A stretch of DNA of 40,319 nucleotides from NCBI GenBank assembly GCA_022340465.1, contig JAJDNW010000002.1, forward strand, positions 1-40,319. Reading direction: 5' to 3'. Both the position numbers and the translations under genes were made by a program. The stretch's first letter is position 1. Each line of letters opens with the position of its first letter. This DNA comes from Deltaproteobacteria bacterium (GTDB lineage Bacteria > Desulfobacterota > Desulfobacteria > Desulfobacterales > B30-G6). Of the stretch, positions 16,124-24,672 are shown piece after piece. A model generated the notes under the pieces. That model had not been told where the DNA came from. It saw nothing but the letters and a program-made list of their open reading frames with translations, and made no database searches.

Positions 16124-17581
16124 ATGTCGGGAATTTGTTCATATGGCGGCTACGTGCCGCGTTACCGTTTGAACCGGATGCTGGTTTACCAGGCCATGGG
16201 CTGGATGAATCCGGCGAACATCGCCAACGCCAAGGGGGAGAAGGCGGTGGCCAACTTTGACGAGGACAGCATTACCATGGCGGTGGCCGCGGGCCTGAAC
16301 GCCCTTAACGGCATCGATCCGTCGACGGTGAACGGGGTTTTCATGGCCTCGACCACCATGCCCTACAAGGAGCGGCTCAATGCCGGCATCGTGGCCACGG
16401 CTCTAGGATTGGGGGACGACATCCGCACGTCGGATTTTTCGGGAGGCCTCAAGGCGGGCACCGGTGCGCTTTTATCGGCCGTAGACGCGGTGGAGGCCGA
16501 ACGGCTTGACAACGTGGTGGTAACCGCCGCGGAGAGCCGCCTGGGCAAGCCGGCCTCGCCCCAGGAGCTGATTTTCGGCGATGCGGCTGCGGCGTTTGTG
16601 GTGGGCAACGAGAACGTGATCGCCGAGTTCAAGGGCTCCTATTCCCTTTCGTACGACTTTGCCGACCACTACCGGGGCAAGGGCGCCACCTACGACCGCC
16701 AGTGGGAAGACCGCTGGATCCGGGATCTGGGCTTCGATCAGTTCGTACCCGAGGCGGTCAACGGGCTTCTTAAGAAGCTCGATCTAAACATAGGTGATTT
16801 CGCCAAGGTGATCTACGACTGCCACTACGGCGCCGCCAGAAAAAAGCTGAACAAGGTGCTGGGCATCGCTGCGGAAGCGGACCAGAGCAACTTCCAGGTA
16901 GAGATCGGGCAGAGCGGTACCGCGCAGTCCCTGGTAATGCTGGCGCATGCCCTTGAAACGGCCAGACCGGGGGACAAGCTGATGGTGGTCAGTTTCGGCA
17001 GCGGGTGCGACGCACTCTGTTTCGAGGCCACGGATGCCATCAGCGCCTACCAGAACGGAGGCAGTGTTTCGGCAGAGCTGGCCGACAAGGCCGAGCTGGA
17101 CAACTACACCAAGTACCTGGTGTGGCGGGACATCCTGCCGGGCGAAGCCGGCCTGCGTTCTGAGGAGGACGTCTGGACGCGCTGGTCGGCCCTGTGGCGG
17201 TCGCGCAAAATGGTGCTGGGCCTATGGGGATCCAGGTGTAAGAAGTGCGGCACCCTTCAGCTGCCGCCCCAGGCGGTGTGCGTCAACCAGGCGTGCGGGG
17301 CTGTGGGAGAGATGGAAGATCACCGCTTTGCCGACAAGATCGGCCACGTGGCCAGCTTTACCGGCGACATGCTGGCGGCGTCGGTCAATCCGCCGGCCGT
17401 CTACGGCCAGGTGGAGTTCGAGGGCGGCGGCAAGATGATGTTCGACTTTACGGACTGCAACCTTGAAGAGCTGAAAACCGGCATGGCGGTGGCCTTGAGC
17501 TTCCGCAGAAAATACTACGATGCAAAGCGCGATATTTCCGGATATTTCTGGAAAGCGGTTCCTGCAAAGGAGGTGAAGTAA
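16124..17581 (+). CDS. HMG-CoA synthase-like/DUF35 (OB-fold) fusion protein
   Basis: Residues 1 to about 340 have a thiolase/HMG-CoA-synthase fold (IFGDAAAAFVVG, VSFGSGCDALCF). Residues 360-485 are a DUF35 domain: a zinc ribbon CKKCGTLQLPPQAVC with CGAVG following, then an OB fold. Measured against archaeal HMG-CoA synthase motifs, the catalytic Cys position reads Leu109 in GGLKAGTGALL, the Glu position reads Thr77 in MASTTMPY, and the His position appears as Asp, so classical HMG-CoA synthesis is unlikely. The next gene, a thiolase, starts right after the stop codon. DUF35 proteins are known partners of thiolases and aldolases (for example BbsA with BbsB), so this is probably a structural or substrate-channelling subunit of that thiolase. 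A strong ribosome binding site is present. Confidence 0.82.
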   Translation: MSGICSYGGYVPRYRLNRMLVYQAMGWMNPANIANAKGEKAVANFDEDSITMAVAAGLNALNGIDPSTVNGVFMASTTMPYKERLNAGIVATALGLGDDIRTSDFSGGLKAGTGALLSAVDAVEAERLDNVVVTAAESRLGKPASPQELIFGDAAAAFVVGNENVIAEFKGSYSLSYDFADHYRGKGATYDRQWEDRWIRDLGFDQFVPEAVNGLLKKLDLNIGDFAKVIYDCHYGAARKKLNKVLGIAAEADQSNFQVEIGQSGTAQSLVMLAHALETARPGDKLMVVSFGSGCDALCFEATDAISAYQNGGSVSAELADKAELDNYTKYLVWRDILPGEAGLRSEEDVWTRWSALWRSRKMVLGLWGSRCKKCGTLQLPPQAVCVNQACGAVGEMEDHRFADKIGHVASFTGDMLAASVNPPAVYGQVEFEGGGKMMFDFTDCNLEELKTGMAVALSFRRKYYDAKRDISGYFWKAVPAKEVK

Positions 17582-18787
17582 ATGGCTGACGGAATCAAAG
17601 ACAAAGTGGCAATTTTAGGCATGGGGTGTACGCGTTTCGGGGAACGCTGGGAGTCGTATGCCGAGGACCTGGCCGCCGAGGCGTTTGTGGAATGCCTGGA
17701 AGATGCGGGCATTGAGAAGAAAGATATCGAGGCGGCCTACGTGGGCACGCACATCGACGAGATCAACGTGGGCAAGGCGGCGGTGCCCCTGGGTGTGGCG
17801 CTGAAGCTGCCCTACATCCCGGTGTCCAGGACGGAAAACTACTGCGCCACGGCCACCGAGGCCTTCCGGGCGGCCTGCTATGCGGTGGCGGCCGGGGCCT
17901 ACGACATCGTGCTGGCCCTGGGGGTCGAAAAATTGAAAGACACCGGTTACGGCGGTCTGCCGGGCGGCGGCATGCTGGGCGTCCAGTCGTTCATGATGGG
18001 TGCCAATATGACGGCGCCGGGCATGTTCGCGCAGCTGGCCACGGCCTACAGCGCCAAATGGGGGGTGCCCATGGAAAAAATCAAGGACGCCATGGCCCAC
18101 GTATCGGCCAAGAGTCACGCCAACGGCGCGCTGAACCCCAGGGCGCATTTGCGCAAGGCCGTACCCGAGGAAGTGATCAAGGCGGCGCCCATGATCGCCT
18201 ATCCCTTAGGATTGTTCGACTGCTGCGGGGTGAGCGACGGGGCGGCCTGCGCCATCGTGACCACGCCGGAGATCGCCAAGAGCTTGAAGAAGAACCAGAA
18301 CCTGGTCAAGGTCAAGGCCCTTTCCGTATCGGTCAGTTCCGGTGAGGAGTCCATCGGCAACTCCTGGGACGGCTCCCATTTCGTGACCACGCGAATTGCG
18401 GCGACCAAGGCCTACGAGGAGGCCGGCATCAAAGACCCGCGGCAGGAGATCAGCATGTGCGAAGTGCACGACTGTTTTTCGATTACCGAGATGGTTACCA
18501 TGGAAGACCTGCACATCTCTCCCAAGGGCGGGGCCTATGAGGATATCATGGGCGGGTTTTACGATCTCAACGGTGAGACGCCCTGCCAGGTGGACGGCGG
18601 GTTGAAGTGCTTCGGCCATCCCATCGGCGCATCGGGGCTGCGTATGATCTACGCCATGTACGAGCAGCTTTTGGAAAGGGTGCCCGAGGAAAGAAAGGTC
18701 AAGAATGCCCAAATGGGCCTGACCCACAACCTGGGGGGCATGCCCCACTCCAACGTGGCGGCCATTTCGATCGTTGGCCTTGATTAG
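17582..18787 (+). CDS. thiolase (acetyl-CoA acetyltransferase family)
   Basis: A 401-residue thiolase of the DUF35-partnered type (SCP-x/BbsB-like). The nucleophile is probably Cys88 in RTENYCATATEAF. The conserved His is in CEVHDCFSITE, and the second catalytic pair is in GGLKCFGHPIGASG. It would cleave a 3-ketoacyl-CoA with CoA. Its ATG directly follows the TAA of the fusion gene, which implies translational coupling and a stoichiometric complex. The context (SDR, hydratase and dehydrogenases downstream) marks it as the last step of a beta-oxidation-like route. Substrate unknown; aromatic or branched acids are plausible by analogy with BbsAB and with steroid side-chain enzymes. Confidence 0.88.
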   Translation: MADGIKDKVAILGMGCTRFGERWESYAEDLAAEAFVECLEDAGIEKKDIEAAYVGTHIDEINVGKAAVPLGVALKLPYIPVSRTENYCATATEAFRAACYAVAAGAYDIVLALGVEKLKDTGYGGLPGGGMLGVQSFMMGANMTAPGMFAQLATAYSAKWGVPMEKIKDAMAHVSAKSHANGALNPRAHLRKAVPEEVIKAAPMIAYPLGLFDCCGVSDGAACAIVTTPEIAKSLKKNQNLVKVKALSVSVSSGEESIGNSWDGSHFVTTRIAATKAYEEAGIKDPRQEISMCEVHDCFSITEMVTMEDLHISPKGGAYEDIMGGFYDLNGETPCQVDGGLKCFGHPIGASGLRMIYAMYEQLLERVPEERKVKNAQMGLTHNLGGMPHSNVAAISIVGLD

Positions 18788-18906
18788 AACAGAGGCCCAA
18801 GCTACAGAGGACGGAGCACGTATTACCAGTAGGGAGATAGTAGTGAAGAGCAGAGAGAAAGCTCAACAAGGCATCACGAAAACAAGCGATAGAAAAGGAT
18901 AGTAAA

Positions 18907-19737
18907 ATGGAAAAAATGTTGAAAGACAGGGTGGCGATTATCACCGGTTCGGGCAGGGGCATCGGCCAGGCAGCGGCCCTGATCTTCGCCCGGGAAGGGG
19001 CCAAGGTCGTGGTGAGCGACATCGACCTGGCCCCGGCCAACGAGACCGTGGAGGAGATCAAGAAAGCCGGCGGTGAAGCCATTGCCTTCCCGGGCGATGT
19101 CACGGCAGAGGGGTTTGCCGAAGGGATCGTCAAGGCGGCAGCCGATGCCTTCGGCGCCATCCACATTCTGGTGAACAATGCCGGTTACACCTGGGACGGT
19201 GTGGTTCACAAGATGACCGACAACATGTTCGATGCCATGATGAACATCCATGTCAAGGCACCTTTTCGGATCATCCGCGCAGCGGCCCCCTATTTCAGGG
19301 ATGCGGCCAAGAAGGAGATGGCCGAGGGCGCTTCGGTGGCACGCAAGATCGTCAATATTTCGTCCATGGCCGGTACCTCCGGCAACGCGGGCCAGGCCAA
19401 CTACTCTTCGGCCAAGTCGGCGGTGCTGGGCCTGACCAAGACCATGGCCAAGGAGTGGGGCCGTTTCAACGTGCAGAGCAACTGCGTGGCCTACGGCTGG
19501 ATCGACACCCGCCTGACCAAGGCCAAGGAAAATGTGGAGGGACTGGAGCGCGACGGCCAAAAAGTGTCCATCGGCATCCCCGAGGCCCAGCGCCAGGCCA
19601 TGACCATGATGATCCCCATGGGCCGACCGGGAACGCCGGAAGAGGCCGCTTCGGTAATCGCCTTTCTGGCCTCCCCGCTTTCCAACTATGTTTCCGGGCA
19701 GGTCATCGAGGTCAGCGGTGGACTGGGGGGGGTATGA
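18907..19737 (+). CDS. short-chain dehydrogenase (FabG/3-hydroxyacyl-CoA type)
   Basis: A 276-residue SDR with TGSGRGIG, VNNAGYTWDGVVHKM, ISSMAGTSGNAGQANY and the YSSAK active site, and the terminal SGQVIEVSGG typical of FabG-like reductases. In this operon it most likely oxidises a 3-hydroxyacyl-CoA to the ketone that the thiolase cleaves. The ribosome binding site is AAAGGA. The 119-bp gap after the thiolase is unusually long and purine-rich but shows no terminator. A long insertion (REAAAP-like region to DAAKKEMAEGASVA) sits before the catalytic Ser, as in the HSD10/MFE-type SDRs. Confidence 0.88.
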   Translation: MEKMLKDRVAIITGSGRGIGQAAALIFAREGAKVVVSDIDLAPANETVEEIKKAGGEAIAFPGDVTAEGFAEGIVKAAADAFGAIHILVNNAGYTWDGVVHKMTDNMFDAMMNIHVKAPFRIIRAAAPYFRDAAKKEMAEGASVARKIVNISSMAGTSGNAGQANYSSAKSAVLGLTKTMAKEWGRFNVQSNCVAYGWIDTRLTKAKENVEGLERDGQKVSIGIPEAQRQAMTMMIPMGRPGTPEEAASVIAFLASPLSNYVSGQVIEVSGGLGGV

Positions 19738-19782
19738 TCCTGGTCGCCTAAATGAACAAAGGAACAATAAAGGAGTAAACCG

Positions 19783-20619
19783 ATGCCCTTGAACTTGGAA
19801 CTCATCGGAAAAAAGACCGAACCGACGCCTTTTACGTACAACCAGGACTCTGTGATCCTCTACGCCCTGGGCGTGGGTGCGGGCGTGGATGAGCTTGATT
19901 TCGTTTACGAAAAAAATCTCAAGGTGCTGCCCACCTTTGCGGTCATACCGATTCTGCCCAGCATGGGGCCGTTGATGAAAAATTCGGGCATCAACATGCC
20001 CGCCGTGCTGCACGGTGAACAGAAGATCATTTTGCACGCCGCCATCCCCGATGCGGGGACGCTTTACAGCGTTGGCGAGTGGGAATCGGTGTACGACAAG
20101 GGCGACAAAGGGGCTGTCCTCAACTTCGGTTTTCAAACCTATGACCAAGAAGACCGGCTCGTTTTTGAAAACAAGATCGTGATAGTGGACCGCAGCGCGG
20201 GCAATTTCGGGGGAGACCGGGGACCGAAGGGTGAGAAGATCGATCCGCCCGAGGGAAAACAAGCGGACTTTTCCGTGACCTACGCCATTTCCAAAGACCA
20301 GGCAGCCCTATACCGGCTCAGCGGCGACAAGAATCCCCTGCACGTCGATCCCGAGTTTGCCAAAAAAGGCAAACTTCCGGCCCCTATCCTGCATGGCCTT
20401 TGCACCTATGGTCATGCCGGCCGGGCCATACTGCACAGCGTGTGCGACGGGGAGCCGTCCAAACTGAAGTCGTTTGCGGCCCGCTTCATGAACGTTGTCT
20501 TTCCCGGTGAGACCATAACGGTCGACGGTTGGAAAAGGGAGACGGGAGGGGTTGTCATCCAGGTGAAAGCCGGCGATGGCCGTCTGATTCTGGGCAATGC
20601 CCTGGCTGAGCTTGCATGA
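19783..20619 (+). CDS. MaoC-type (R)-specific enoyl-CoA hydratase
   Basis: A 278-residue double hot-dog protein resembling hydratase 2 of peroxisomal multifunctional enzyme. The N-terminal half lacks the catalytic residues. The C-terminal half has the hydratase 2 motif YRLSGDKNPLHVDPEFAK, with likely catalytic Asp182 and His187, followed by LPAPILHGLCTYG. It would hydrate a 2-enoyl-CoA. The ribosome binding site AAAGGAGTAAACCG is strong. It lies between the SDR and the dehydrogenase pair in one direction, fitting an operon. Being (R)-specific, it pairs with an SDR rather than a FadB-type dehydrogenase, as seen here. Confidence 0.87.
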   Translation: MPLNLELIGKKTEPTPFTYNQDSVILYALGVGAGVDELDFVYEKNLKVLPTFAVIPILPSMGPLMKNSGINMPAVLHGEQKIILHAAIPDAGTLYSVGEWESVYDKGDKGAVLNFGFQTYDQEDRLVFENKIVIVDRSAGNFGGDRGPKGEKIDPPEGKQADFSVTYAISKDQAALYRLSGDKNPLHVDPEFAKKGKLPAPILHGLCTYGHAGRAILHSVCDGEPSKLKSFAARFMNVVFPGETITVDGWKRETGGVVIQVKAGDGRLILGNALAELA

Positions 20620-20630
20620 CTCTCGCGATG

Positions 20631-20696
20631 AACAAAACCCTTCAAGGGTGAAACCAATGCCGAGTCCTATGGACCCGGGTATCTACTTTAGGGGAA
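20631..20696 (+). repeat. ~60-bp pre-gene repeat, copy 2
   Basis: AACAAAACCCTTCAAGGGTG is followed by the core CCAATGCCGAGTCCTATG and ACCCGGGTATCTACTTTA. It starts 11 bp after the hydratase stop codon and ends at the ribosome binding site AGGGGAAG of the next dehydrogenase. The stem between CCGAGTCC and GGACCCGG has one mismatch. Confidence 0.65.
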
Positions 20697-20702
20697 GTGA
20701 AC

Positions 20703-21908
20703 ATGGACTTCAAACTGACCGAAGCAGAGAAATTGAAGCAGCAGGAATTCGAGGAATTCTTTAATGCCGAAATGAAAAACGCCCCGCCGAAGTACGGCAA
20801 CGGCGGCCTGGAAGGCATCTACGACACGGAGGAGGGATTCGCCTTCCACAAATACATGGCCGGGAAACTGGCGGAAAAGGGCTGGCTCTCCATGGGATGG
20901 CCCAAAGCATATGGGGGCCAGGAGGCGTCCATCATGGAGCAGGTCATATTCGATGAGGTCAGGGGCTACTACAACGCCCCTGGGGTGGACGGCTTTGCCG
21001 TGGGCATGTTCGCCCCCACGCTGATAGCGGGGGCCAGCGAAGAGCAGAAGGCGCGGCTGTTGCCGCCCATCAGGGACGGAAAGGCGTTTTACTGCCAGGG
21101 GTGGAGCGAACCCGATGCAGGTTCGGACTTGGCCTCCCTGACCACGACAGCCGTCCGCGAGGGGGACCATTACGTGGTCAACGGACAGAAAACGTGGACC
21201 ACCGGCGCACACCGCGCCGAGTACATGTTTCTGCTGGCCCGCACCGACCCCGAGTCGAAACGGGGCAAGGGGCTTTCCGTCTTTCACCTGCGCATGGACC
21301 TGCCGGGCGTACAGGTGCGCCCGCTTCTGTTCATGAACGGCAAGCACGTTTACAATGAAGTTTTTTTCAACGACGTGAAAGTCCCCGCCGAAGATTTGAT
21401 CGGCGTGGAGGGGGAGGGCTGGGCCCTGACGCGCCAGACCATGAATTTCGAAAGGAGCGGGGCCGGCGGGTTTTCAGGTGCAAAGCGCTATCTCGAAGAG
21501 CTGATGGGCTATTCCAAAAAGACGCTTCGAAACGGCAAACCCCTGTCCAAAGACCCCGACACGCGGCGTAAAATAGCCGAGCTGTTTATCGGGGCGGAAG
21601 TAGGACGAACGCTGGCTTACAAAATTGCCTGGATGCATCAGAAGGGTGATTTCGCCGGCCTGATTACCGCGGCCTCCGCCTCCAAGCTTTTTTCGACCGA
21701 GCTGGCTCAAAAGCTGGCCAATTACGCGACGGAGGTGATGGGGCTTTACGGTCAGCTGGAAGACGACCCCCTGGCACCCATGGGCGGCGCCATGACGGAA
21801 CTGTATCAGATGAGCAAAGGCGCCACCATTTTTGCCGGGACCAACGAAATCCAGCGCAACCTTATTGCCTGGGTGGGGCTGGGATTGCCGCGCTTAAAAT
21901 TCAAATAA
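20703..21908 (+). CDS. acyl-CoA dehydrogenase, alpha-type subunit
   Basis: A 401-residue flavoprotein dehydrogenase. It shows WSEPDAGSDLASL, the NGQKTWTTGAH FAD-binding segment, and a C-terminus with IFAGTNEIQRNLIA. The usual MCAD-type Glu before Gly-Thr is Ala here. However, Glu250 in MNFERSG is placed like the catalytic Glu254 of isovaleryl-CoA dehydrogenase, so the enzyme can be active. The ATG at 20703 is chosen for its spacing from AGGGGAAG; a GTG at 20697 is in frame. The next gene is a shorter dehydrogenase, so the pair may form an alpha2beta2 enzyme like those of steroid side-chain oxidation. It contributes the first step of the pathway. Confidence 0.87.
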   Translation: MDFKLTEAEKLKQQEFEEFFNAEMKNAPPKYGNGGLEGIYDTEEGFAFHKYMAGKLAEKGWLSMGWPKAYGGQEASIMEQVIFDEVRGYYNAPGVDGFAVGMFAPTLIAGASEEQKARLLPPIRDGKAFYCQGWSEPDAGSDLASLTTTAVREGDHYVVNGQKTWTTGAHRAEYMFLLARTDPESKRGKGLSVFHLRMDLPGVQVRPLLFMNGKHVYNEVFFNDVKVPAEDLIGVEGEGWALTRQTMNFERSGAGGFSGAKRYLEELMGYSKKTLRNGKPLSKDPDTRRKIAELFIGAEVGRTLAYKIAWMHQKGDFAGLITAASASKLFSTELAQKLANYATEVMGLYGQLEDDPLAPMGGAMTELYQMSKGATIFAGTNEIQRNLIAWVGLGLPRLKFK

Positions 21909-22010
21909 ATTTTCATGCTTCATTGGACGATGCCCGCATGATTTATGAACTGGTTTCATGCTCCGGCGTACGTCGGCCGGCATGAAGATTTATATGGAGG
22001 AAATCAATCA

Positions 22011-23126
22011 ATGGATCTGGATTTCAGTAAAGAGCAGGAAATGCTGCGCAAGTCGGTGGCCGAGTTTCTGTCCAAGGAATGCCCTTTCGACACCGTCAGG
22101 GAGATCGAGGACAGTGACGAGGGATTCGATAAGAAAATGTGGAAAAAAATGGCCGAATTGGGATGGATGGAGCTTCACTTCCCCGAGGCCTACGGCGGAT
22201 TGGGGGATCCCTTTGCCGACATGTCTATTATCATGGAGGAGATGGGCAGGAAGGCCTTCCCAAGCCCTTTTTTCTCCACGGTCATCCAATGCGGCCTGAT
22301 CCTCGTGGAGGGCGCATCGGAAAAGCAGAAAAAAGTATTGCTGCCCAAGATCGCAGCCGGAAAAGAGATCATGGCCCTGGCGCAATACGAGGAAGAGGCC
22401 AGCTATCTCGAATCCGGGATCAGGCTGGAAGCCCGGCGCGAGGGCGACGATTATGTGCTAAACGGCAGGAAGCTGTTCGCCCTGGATGCCAATATCGCCG
22501 ATGATATCATCGTTGCCGCCAGGACCGATGAGGGGGTAACGCTGTTTCTGGTGAGTGCGGGGGCGCCCGGTGTGACCATTGAGAAGATGCGGACGATCGG
22601 CAAGGACAACAATTGCACGGTCTCCTTAGACAAGGTCAGGGTGCCGGCGGCGGACACGGTCGGCGAACCGGGCCAGGGGTGGGCTATTCTCGAGAGGGTG
22701 GTCCCCAAGGCGATCGTGGCCAAGTGTGCCGAGATGCTCGGCGGGTGTGCGGAGTCCATTGCCATGACCGCAGCCTATGCCAAGGAACGGGTGCAGTACG
22801 GAACGCCCATCGGCGGGTTCCAGGCCATCCAGCACTACATGGCCAACATGCGCGTAGCCTATGACACCAGCATTTACTACCTTCACAAAGTGGCCTGGAT
22901 GCTGGATCAGGACATGGATGCCGGCCAGGAGGTCTCGGCGCTCAAGGCGCAGGTGAACGAGCAGTACAAGTATATCACCGAGCGCGCGGTGCAGATCCAC
23001 GGCGGTATCGGGACCACGCGGGAATTCAACATCGGCCTGTTCTACCGGCGGGCCAAGGCGTTCGAGTACATCCTCGGCGACACCGGGTATCATCTGGAGA
23101 AGATCGCCGACGCCCTGGAACTCTAG
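22011..23126 (+). CDS. acyl-CoA dehydrogenase, beta-type subunit
   Basis: A 371-residue dehydrogenase with LGWMELHFPEAYGG, AQYEEEASYLESG and LERVVPKAIVAKCAEMLGG, then QYGTPIGGFQAIQHYMANM, and the end IHGGIGTTREFNIGLFYRRAK. The typical (E)GT(N/S)EIQ motif is absent at the C-terminus, and the isovaleryl-type Glu position reads Ala when counted back from QYG. Both known base positions are therefore missing, which suits the non-catalytic half of a heterotetramer with the preceding gene. The ATG at 22011 has GGAGG at good spacing. A 102-bp gap separates the two genes, with no terminator. Confidence 0.85.
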   Translation: MDLDFSKEQEMLRKSVAEFLSKECPFDTVREIEDSDEGFDKKMWKKMAELGWMELHFPEAYGGLGDPFADMSIIMEEMGRKAFPSPFFSTVIQCGLILVEGASEKQKKVLLPKIAAGKEIMALAQYEEEASYLESGIRLEARREGDDYVLNGRKLFALDANIADDIIVAARTDEGVTLFLVSAGAPGVTIEKMRTIGKDNNCTVSLDKVRVPAADTVGEPGQGWAILERVVPKAIVAKCAEMLGGCAESIAMTAAYAKERVQYGTPIGGFQAIQHYMANMRVAYDTSIYYLHKVAWMLDQDMDAGQEVSALKAQVNEQYKYITERAVQIHGGIGTTREFNIGLFYRRAKAFEYILGDTGYHLEKIADALEL

Positions 23127-23139
23127 TTCATGATCAGAA

Positions 23140-23343
23140 GTCAGACGTGAGACGTCGAAAGTCAGAGGTCTCAGGGGATACGGCTCAGGGCGCAGGGCTC
23201 GAGGTGCAGACCGTTCAACGCGTGATGCTTTGAAATTGCCTTGGGCCTTGCGCCATGCGTTTTGCGTTTAACATTTCACGATTCACTACTCAACACCTGA
23301 CGCGGGTTTATGGATCACTTGGATCCTTGGGCACTGGTTCCTT
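23140..23343. repeat. intergenic low-complexity repeat cluster
   Basis: The 23127-23378 spacer between convergent dehydrogenase genes has no gene. It begins with degenerate AGTCAGA units (AGAAGTCAGACGTGAGACG, AAAGTCAGAGGTCTCAG), continues with CTCAGGGCGCAGGGCTCG, and ends with an inverted copy (23321-23343) of the AAGGAACC repeat at 11953. The AGTCAGA units also occur, on the minus strand, at the end of the 125-bp repeats at 12133 and 35346. Confidence 0.55.
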
Positions 23344-23378
23344 AAACCGTCTGATAACACTTTAGCTCAGTCAGTTGC

Positions 23379-24647
23379 TTATATCGTACCACCGAACACC
23401 GTGCGCATGTCTTCGTCCGTAAAACAGCGTTCCGATTCGTCGGGGTGCATGGCATCCTCTTCCATTTTGCGCCGGTCGTAGGCCGGGTCCAGAACCTGGT
23501 TGTAGTATTCGTGCTGGATCATGAGGTTCATGATTTCGCTGGTGCCGGTCCAGATCATGCCCAACCGGGTGTCCCGCAGGGCCCTTTCGATAGGGTAGAC
23601 ATCCGTGTAGCCAATGCCCCCCATGACCTGCATGGCGCCGTTGACCACGTCCCAGGCCGCTTCGGTGGCAAAGCGCTTTGCCTCGCTGACGATACGGCGC
23701 AGGTTGGGATAGTTTTCGTCCACGGCCCTGGCTGCCATGAAACAGATGCCGCGGGCGGCGTCGAGCCGGGTTACGGCATCGGCCACCTTGAAGCTGACGC
23801 CCTGGTAATTACGGATTTCCCGGCCGAAGGTCCTTCTTTTGTCGGTGTAGCGCACCGCCAGATCCAGGGCGCCCCAGACGCCCAGGCTTGCCGAAGCGGA
23901 TGTCAGGCGCTCGGGGATCATCATCTGGTGAAAACAGAGGGCGCCCCCATGCAGTTCGCCCACGAGGTTTTCCCTGGGCACCTCGACATCCCTGAACACG
24001 AGCCGTCCGGTGCCGCCTCCCCGGCAGCCCATGAGGCCGTAAAGGTATTCGGTTTCCACGCCGGGTCCTTTGTCCACGATCAGGAGGCTGAGACGGCTGT
24101 ATTTGTGGGCATCGGGGTCGAAGTTGGTTTTACAGTAGACCAGGAAGAAGTCGGCCCCTTCGGCGCCGACCACAAACCGTTTCATGCCGTTTAAGACAAA
24201 GTGGTCGCCTTTCAATTCGGCCCGGGTCATGGCGCCGAAAAAGTCCGACCCGCCGCGGGGCTCGGTGAGTGCTTCGGCCGCCACCAGGCTACCCTCGATA
24301 TAGGGCTTCAGGTATTTCTGTTTCTGTTCCTCGGTTCCGAAGACGTTCAACGCTTCGCCCACGATGGACGGCATCACGAAGGCGCATCCCAGGGCCATGC
24401 CCAGGCAGCCGATCTCCTCGTTGGCGGCGACTTCCGCTACCCAATTCATCCCGCGCCCACCGTACTTTCGGGGGAAACGGATTCCCCGCAATCCCCTGTC
24501 CGCCAGTTTCTGCACGAATTCGCGCGGGTAGGTGATGTCGTCGTTGTCCATCCGCCGTAAAAAATCGCCGGTAATTTCTTCGCTGACGAATCGGCGCACC
24601 TCTTTTTTCAGTTCCTGTTCTTCCGGGGTGAGCAGAAAATCATACAT
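23379..24647 (-). CDS. acyl-CoA dehydrogenase
   Basis: A 422-residue dehydrogenase transcribed towards the previous operon. It shows YGGRGMNWVAEV, LTEPRGGSDFFGAM, LNGMKRFVVGAEGAD and RRTFGREIRNYQGV, then MQVMGGIGYTDVYPIERALRDTR. The MCAD-type base is Thr in WTGTSEIMNL, but Glu246 in MMIPERL aligns with the isovaleryl-type base. The ATG is preceded by AAGGAGG. The extra 30 residues after the family end (AYDRRKMEEDAMHPDESE) are an unusual acidic tail. It may act on a different intermediate from the dehydrogenase pair. Its promoter lies in the A+T-rich divergent region shared with the lipoprotein gene. Confidence 0.88.
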   Translation of the reverse strand: MYDFLLTPEEQELKKEVRRFVSEEITGDFLRRMDNDDITYPREFVQKLADRGLRGIRFPRKYGGRGMNWVAEVAANEEIGCLGMALGCAFVMPSIVGEALNVFGTEEQKQKYLKPYIEGSLVAAEALTEPRGGSDFFGAMTRAELKGDHFVLNGMKRFVVGAEGADFFLVYCKTNFDPDAHKYSRLSLLIVDKGPGVETEYLYGLMGCRGGGTGRLVFRDVEVPRENLVGELHGGALCFHQMMIPERLTSASASLGVWGALDLAVRYTDKRRTFGREIRNYQGVSFKVADAVTRLDAARGICFMAARAVDENYPNLRRIVSEAKRFATEAAWDVVNGAMQVMGGIGYTDVYPIERALRDTRLGMIWTGTSEIMNLMIQHEYYNQVLDPAYDRRKMEEDAMHPDESERCFTDEDMRTVFGGTI

Positions 24648-24672
24648 GATGCCTCCTTGAAAGATGTAATAC

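Noticed and set aside
18874-20262. Minus-strand frame of 462 residues opposite the SDR and hydratase genes
   Set aside because: His/Gly/Arg-rich shadow of two well-recognised genes.
23445-24194. Plus-strand frame opposite the third acyl-CoA dehydrogenase
   Set aside because: Antisense shadow; the minus strand carries all dehydrogenase motifs.
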